From an uncultured Clostridia bacterium (GTDB taxonomy: Bacteria; Bacillota; Clostridia; Oscillospirales; Oscillospiraceae): a stretch of 16,491 bases of DNA. Positions 13,939-16,491 of the stretch are shown here, piece after piece (within the stretch, counting starts at the first letter, position 1; each line of letters opens with the position of its first letter). The notes under the pieces were generated by a model. The model made no database searches. It saw only the letters and a list, made by a program, of their open reading frames with translations, and was not told where the DNA came from. Where the stretch lies: positions 1-16,491 of the forward strand of contig CAMEWZ010000018.1 in NCBI GenBank assembly GCA_945946745.1, read 5' to 3'. The position numbers and the translations under genes are program-made.

Positions 13939-15303
13939 TCATTGGGAAATTCCCCGGCGCTTTCCGGCGGCAGATACCACCATGCCGATGCCAAACCCGA
14001 TGACCGCAGGGACGATCCACCCCAGCCCCAGATCATAGAAAGGCAGCCAGCGCCCCGCGCTCTGCGTCAGCGCCGCCAAAACCCCATTGCCCGGAAGCAT
14101 ACCAGATACCGCCCCGATCATGTCGAAGAAAGCGGCGACAAGGGTACAGCCGGTCGTCCAGCCGTAGACGGTTCGGCTGTGTCCGAACCATTTGCCGGTT
14201 AAGGCCAGCAAAATCAGCGTAATGGCCAGCGGATACAAGAACATCAGCACCGGAACACACCAGGCGACAATGGCGGAAAGTCCAAAATTCGCCATGGCGA
14301 AGGAAATGACACTAAAGCTCACGGCCCACACGGCGTAACCCGGCCCTTTGGGGAACATCTCCACGAACGCTTTCGAGCAGCTCGTCACAAGACCGATGGC
14401 GGTTTTCAAGCAGGCAAAGGTGACAATCCCCGCCATCACAGCCGCACCGGCAGCGTGAAAATAATGGTTGGCAATGACCCCCAGCACCGCGCCGCCATTG
14501 TCCAGCCCGCCGCAGATGGGCGCGCTCTGAACCGCCATGATGGTAATGAACAGGTAAATCAGCCCCATAAACAGGCAGCTGAAAACGCCCGCCCTTGCGG
14601 TATTTGCGGCAATTCTCCCCGGTTCCTCCACACCGCGCTCCCGCACAACGTCGATGACCACGATTCCAAAGGCCAGTCCCGCCAGGGCATCCAGGGTATT
14701 ATACCCCTCCAGAAAGCCCCGGAGCAAGGCGCCGCCGGTGGTCTCGTAGGCAGCCGCCGGTGTGACCGCCGAAGCCGTTGTGATGGGCCGGATCAAAGCG
14801 GCAGCTACCAGCGCCGCCAGGAACAGCAAAAATACCGGATTCAGAAATTTCCCGATCCAGGTCATGATGCCTCTTGGCTTTAGGGAAAAGGCCAGCACCA
14901 CCGCAAAAAACAGGAAGGAAAAAGCCGCCTGATACGCAGTCTCGTTGCCATCCGGCAGCAGATTCACCGCGCCGACGGTAAACGAAGTGCTGGCGCACCG
15001 GGGGATGGCAAACAGCGGGCCGATTGCCAGGTACAGCAGCGTGCAGAAAAACAGGCTGTACTTTTTGGATACCCTTCCCGCAAGCTCCACCACGCCCTCG
15101 CTTCGGCTCAAGCCCAAAGCCACAACCGCCAGCATGGGAATGCCCACGGCGGTAATGAAGACCCCCAGATACGCACTCCAAACATGGCTGCCCGCGTCAA
15201 CGCCCAGCTTGGCCGGGAAAATCAGATTTCCCGCTCCGAAAAACATGCCGAACAGCATACTGGTAATCGCAACGGTTTCCTGGAAGGTTAAACTGCGTTT
15301 CAT
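13939..15303 (-). CDS. brnQ: Branched-chain amino-acid carrier, BrnQ family
   Basis: BrnQ carriers import leucine, isoleucine and valine with sodium or protons. The 454-residue protein has about 12 hydrophobic segments and the family N-terminus TVAITSMLFGMFFGAGNLIF followed by PAKLGVDAG. Other family stretches are GPLFAIPRCASTSFTVG (near 95-111) and EGYNTLDALAGLAFGIVVID in the middle. It ends with a short basic tail GKRRGISQ. The start at 15303 has AAAGGA 8 bases upstream; an ATG three codons earlier overlaps that site. It is a single gene read divergently from the XRE regulator, under a clear promoter. No good terminator is seen after it; a weak hairpin followed by TTTTT lies near 13880-13925. 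Confidence 0.94.
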   Translation of the reverse strand: MKRSLTFQETVAITSMLFGMFFGAGNLIFPAKLGVDAGSHVWSAYLGVFITAVGIPMLAVVALGLSRSEGVVELAGRVSKKYSLFFCTLLYLAIGPLFAIPRCASTSFTVGAVNLLPDGNETAYQAAFSFLFFAVVLAFSLKPRGIMTWIGKFLNPVFLLFLAALVAAALIRPITTASAVTPAAAYETTGGALLRGFLEGYNTLDALAGLAFGIVVIDVVRERGVEEPGRIAANTARAGVFSCLFMGLIYLFITIMAVQSAPICGGLDNGGAVLGVIANHYFHAAGAAVMAGIVTFACLKTAIGLVTSCSKAFVEMFPKGPGYAVWAVSFSVISFAMANFGLSAIVAWCVPVLMFLYPLAITLILLALTGKWFGHSRTVYGWTTGCTLVAAFFDMIGAVSGMLPGNGVLAALTQSAGRWLPFYDLGLGWIVPAVIGFGIGMVVSAAGKRRGISQ

Positions 15304-15306
15304 AAG

Positions 15307-15334
15307 AAGCATCCTTTCCGTAATGGAGATGCTT
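15307..15334. promoter_or_regulatory. Inverted repeat over the brnQ start, possible operator
   Basis: AAGCATC (15307-15313) and GATGCTT (15328-15334) form a perfect 7-base inverted repeat with a 14-base gap. It covers the expected transcription start and the ribosome site of brnQ. Because the start site falls inside one arm it is unlikely to be an mRNA hairpin, so a protein site is the better reading. Confidence 0.35.
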
Positions 15335-15336
15335 TC

Positions 15337-15365
15337 ATAGTACAGGATTCGTTCCGGAAGTGCAA
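15337..15365 (-). promoter_or_regulatory. Sigma-A promoter of brnQ
   Basis: On the minus strand a -35 box TTGCAC (15360-15365), 17-base spacer and -10 box TACTAT (15337-15342) are seen. The leader is about 27 bases, so there is no room for a riboswitch. Confidence 0.82.
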
Positions 15366-15418
15366 GGGGACGGTGTTTTCTTAATAGGAAACTTTTTTCC
15401 AAAAATGTTTCTTTATAA

Positions 15419-15447
15419 TAGACTTTTGACCTGGAAAATGCTATAAT
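15419..15447 (+). promoter_or_regulatory. Extended -10 promoter of the XRE regulator gene
   Basis: A perfect -10 box TATAAT (15442-15447) preceded by TGC makes an extended -10 promoter; 17 bases further up is TAGACT (15419-15424), a weak -35. A second TATAAT at 15414-15419 has no fitting -35. The 11-base palindrome GTGGAATCCAC (15470-15480) lies just downstream in the leader and could be an operator. Confidence 0.6.
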
Positions 15448-15518
15448 CCCAATCGTAAGCAGAAACCCAGTGGAATCCACCAAAAAGTTGATTTTAACGA
15501 AACAAGGAGGGAATCCCT

Positions 15519-16226
15519 ATGGCCCAGATCAGCCATGAGATCGGAAAACGCATCCGCACCTTCCGCCGATCCAGGCACATGACATTGGAGGAACTGGCCC
15601 GTATTCTATGCAAAAACAAGTCCACCGTATCCAAATACGAAACCGGCGAAATCGTACTGGACATTGAAACCATCTACGACATTTCACGGGCATTGGGCAT
15701 CCATGTGGAGCAGCTGCTTTACTGCACCCCAGACCGGGTTCCCATCTCCGATTCCGGCTCCCAATCCGCATTTTTCAGCGGCTTGACCCAGTTTTATGCC
15801 TATTATTATGACGGGCGGGTAAACCGGATCGTCCCGGCTGTATTTGATGTTCTGCTGATGTCTGAAGATCACCGCTATAAAATCATGGCGTATATCAATT
15901 TTACCGATTTTTCCAGCTACCAGAACTGCGGCACCGCCTTTTGGGGCTATATGGAGCACTACGATGCCATCACCAACATCACCCTCACCAGCCAGGACTC
16001 TCCCATGGAGAAGGCCTACTGTCAGATCCTGGCCACATATACCAACACGGATGTCAAATGGGGGCTGTTCACCGGCCTGTCCGCCATGCCCATGATGCCG
16101 GTTGCCATCAAAATGCTGTTCTCCAAAAAGCGCCTAAACGAGGATGAAGCCCTGCTGCAAAAGCTGAAGGTCACCAAAGAGGATATCCGTTTGATGAAGC
16201 TATATAACATGATGACGGTGCTATAA
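15519..16226 (+). CDS. XRE-family (Cro/CI-type HTH) transcriptional regulator
   Basis: The 235-residue protein has a clear N-terminal helix-turn-helix of the XRE type at about residues 5-67: IGKRIRTFRRSRHMTLEELA, then CKNKSTVSKYETGEIVLDIE with the recognition helix near KSTVSKYE, and TIYDISRALGIHVEQLL. The remaining 165 residues are a non-HTH domain that I do not recognise; it is rich in aromatic residues (FYAYYYDG) and may sense a ligand or mediate oligomerisation. The start is supported by AAGGAGG at 15504-15510. It is divergent from brnQ, so control of brnQ and of itself is plausible but unproven. Confidence 0.88.
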   Translation: MAQISHEIGKRIRTFRRSRHMTLEELARILCKNKSTVSKYETGEIVLDIETIYDISRALGIHVEQLLYCTPDRVPISDSGSQSAFFSGLTQFYAYYYDGRVNRIVPAVFDVLLMSEDHRYKIMAYINFTDFSSYQNCGTAFWGYMEHYDAITNITLTSQDSPMEKAYCQILATYTNTDVKWGLFTGLSAMPMMPVAIKMLFSKKRLNEDEALLQKLKVTKEDIRLMKLYNMMTVL

Positions 16227-16255
16227 AGCTGTGTCCGTAATCCATTCGTGAAGCA

Positions 16256-16300
16256 CCGCCTTTCGAATCCGTCCTCACAAATACCCATACCACCAAAAAG
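16256..16300. repeat. 45-bp direct repeat, copy 1
   Basis: This copy begins CCGCCTTTCGAATCCGTC and ends ACCATACCACC-like (CATACCACCAAAAAG). It is identical to the copy at 16398-16442 except for one base (A here, G there). The flanks differ, so the repeat borders are sharp. It lies 30 bases past the stop of the XRE gene, in non-coding DNA. Confidence 0.9.
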
Positions 16301-16303
16301 ACC

Positions 16304-16327
16304 AGTTCTTACGAACTTGCGTTTTTT
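16304..16327 (+). terminator. Weak terminator candidate downstream of the XRE gene
   Basis: AGTTC (16304-16308) and GAACT (16313-16317) form a 5-base stem with a 4-base loop, followed after TGCG by six T's (16322-16327). The stem is short and AT-rich, so termination would be weak; it is the only candidate on the plus strand after the regulator. Confidence 0.35.
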
Positions 16328-16368
16328 CGGAGACGGATTCGCTTTTCTGCGGAAAAGCCACGGCGGTT

Positions 16369-16391
16369 GCGGCAGTCCACCGGACTGCCGC
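16369..16391. repeat. 10-base perfect inverted repeat inside the repeat block
   Basis: GCGGCAGTCC (16369-16378) and GGACTGCCGC (16382-16391) pair perfectly around a 3-base loop. It sits between the two 45-bp copies and is likely the core of an intergenic repeat element. There is no T-run, so it is not an intrinsic terminator. Confidence 0.8.
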
Positions 16392-16397
16392 TAAGAG

Positions 16398-16442
16398 CCG
16401 CCTTTCGAATCCGTCCTCGCAAATACCCATACCACCAAAAAG
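16398..16442. repeat. 45-bp direct repeat, copy 2
   Basis: Matches copy 1 at 44 of 45 bases. The shared core CGAATCCGTC (16406-16415 here, 16264-16273 in copy 1) also occurs inverted at 16332-16341, so the whole block 16256-16442 can fold back on itself. Confidence 0.9.
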
Positions 16443-16464
16443 GGGCTGTTAAAAAAGTCCCCCC
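16437..16464 (-). terminator. Possible terminator of a minus-strand gene beyond the right edge
   Basis: On the minus strand GGGG (16464-16458 region) with ACT, a U-rich loop and AGCCCC form a short bulged stem, followed by TTTTT (16441-16437). This is a common terminator shape, but the stem is only 4 to 6 bases, and no gene on that strand is visible in the window. Confidence 0.35.
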
Positions 16465-16477
16465 AGCAATGTAGCCA

Positions 16478-16491
16478 GTGCCGAAAGGCAC
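16478..16491. repeat. Small GAAA-loop hairpin at the window edge
   Basis: GTGCC (16478-16482), GAAA, GGCAC (16487-16491) form a perfect 5-base stem with a stable tetraloop. It ends exactly at the window edge so its context is cut; it may be the end of the repeat element or part of a structured element continuing outside. Confidence 0.5.

Noticed and set aside
15425..15447. TTGACC followed by TATAAT before the XRE gene as a standard promoter
   Set aside because: The spacer is only 10 bases, too short for sigma-A. The extended -10 with TAGACT 17 bases upstream is the better reading.
16256..16442. CRISPR-like direct repeats
   Set aside because: Only two 45-bp copies with a 97-base gap that itself contains inverted copies of the repeat core; no third unit and no cas gene.
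16309..16491. 60-codon minus-strand frame at the right end
   Set aside because: It runs through a direct repeat, a perfect hairpin and a terminator-like element and is open only because of the repeat sequence; no ribosome site can be judged at the edge. Treated as repeat, not gene.

Overview
The window comes from a Gram-positive, fairly GC-rich member of the Clostridia, probably an Oscillospiraceae/Ruminococcaceae-type gut bacterium. The signs are AGGAGG-type ribosome sites, sigma-A promoters with 17-base spacers, a RemA homologue, the CdaA/CdaR c-di-AMP pair, and a terminator-type lysine riboswitch. Placement below class is inference. Most genes lie on the minus strand; only the sugar kinase and the XRE regulator are on the plus strand.

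Region 1 (1-6650, minus) is one long, tightly packed housekeeping operon read from a strong promoter near 6603-6631: cdaA, cdaR, an RseC-like membrane protein, yicC, remA, gmk, rpoZ and priA (cut off at the left edge). It links c-di-AMP synthesis to RNA processing, GMP phosphorylation, the RNA polymerase omega subunit and replication restart. glmM, the usual third gene after cdaA-cdaR, is not there.

Region 2 (6651-8011, minus) is a two-gene unit: a DUF3343 protein (putative Se/S carrier-like) translationally coupled to a group II cysteine desulfurase-like enzyme. It is followed on the plus strand by a solitary PfkB-family kinase (8186-9274, KdgK-like) with its own promoter and an inverted repeat next to the -35 box. 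A strong hairpin separates this kinase from a convergent MATE efflux gene (9321-10718, minus), whose promoter overlaps a 16-base palindrome-like operator candidate.

Region 3 (10847-13837, minus) is an amino-acid ABC importer in the order binding lipoprotein, permease, ATPase, ending in a clear terminator. A ~220-nt leader precedes it and holds a recognisable lysine riboswitch (L-box) followed by an intrinsic terminator. This makes lysine the best-supported substrate, although the proteins alone only say 'polar amino acid'.

Region 4 (13939-16491) holds a BrnQ-type branched-chain amino-acid carrier (minus) divergent from an XRE-family regulator (plus). The right end is non-coding and carries two 45-bp direct repeats plus nested inverted repeats, which look like an intergenic interspersed repeat. 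I see no phage, transposase, CRISPR, rRNA or tRNA. The most informative item is the riboswitch-transporter pairing; I do not see a convincing wholly new system.
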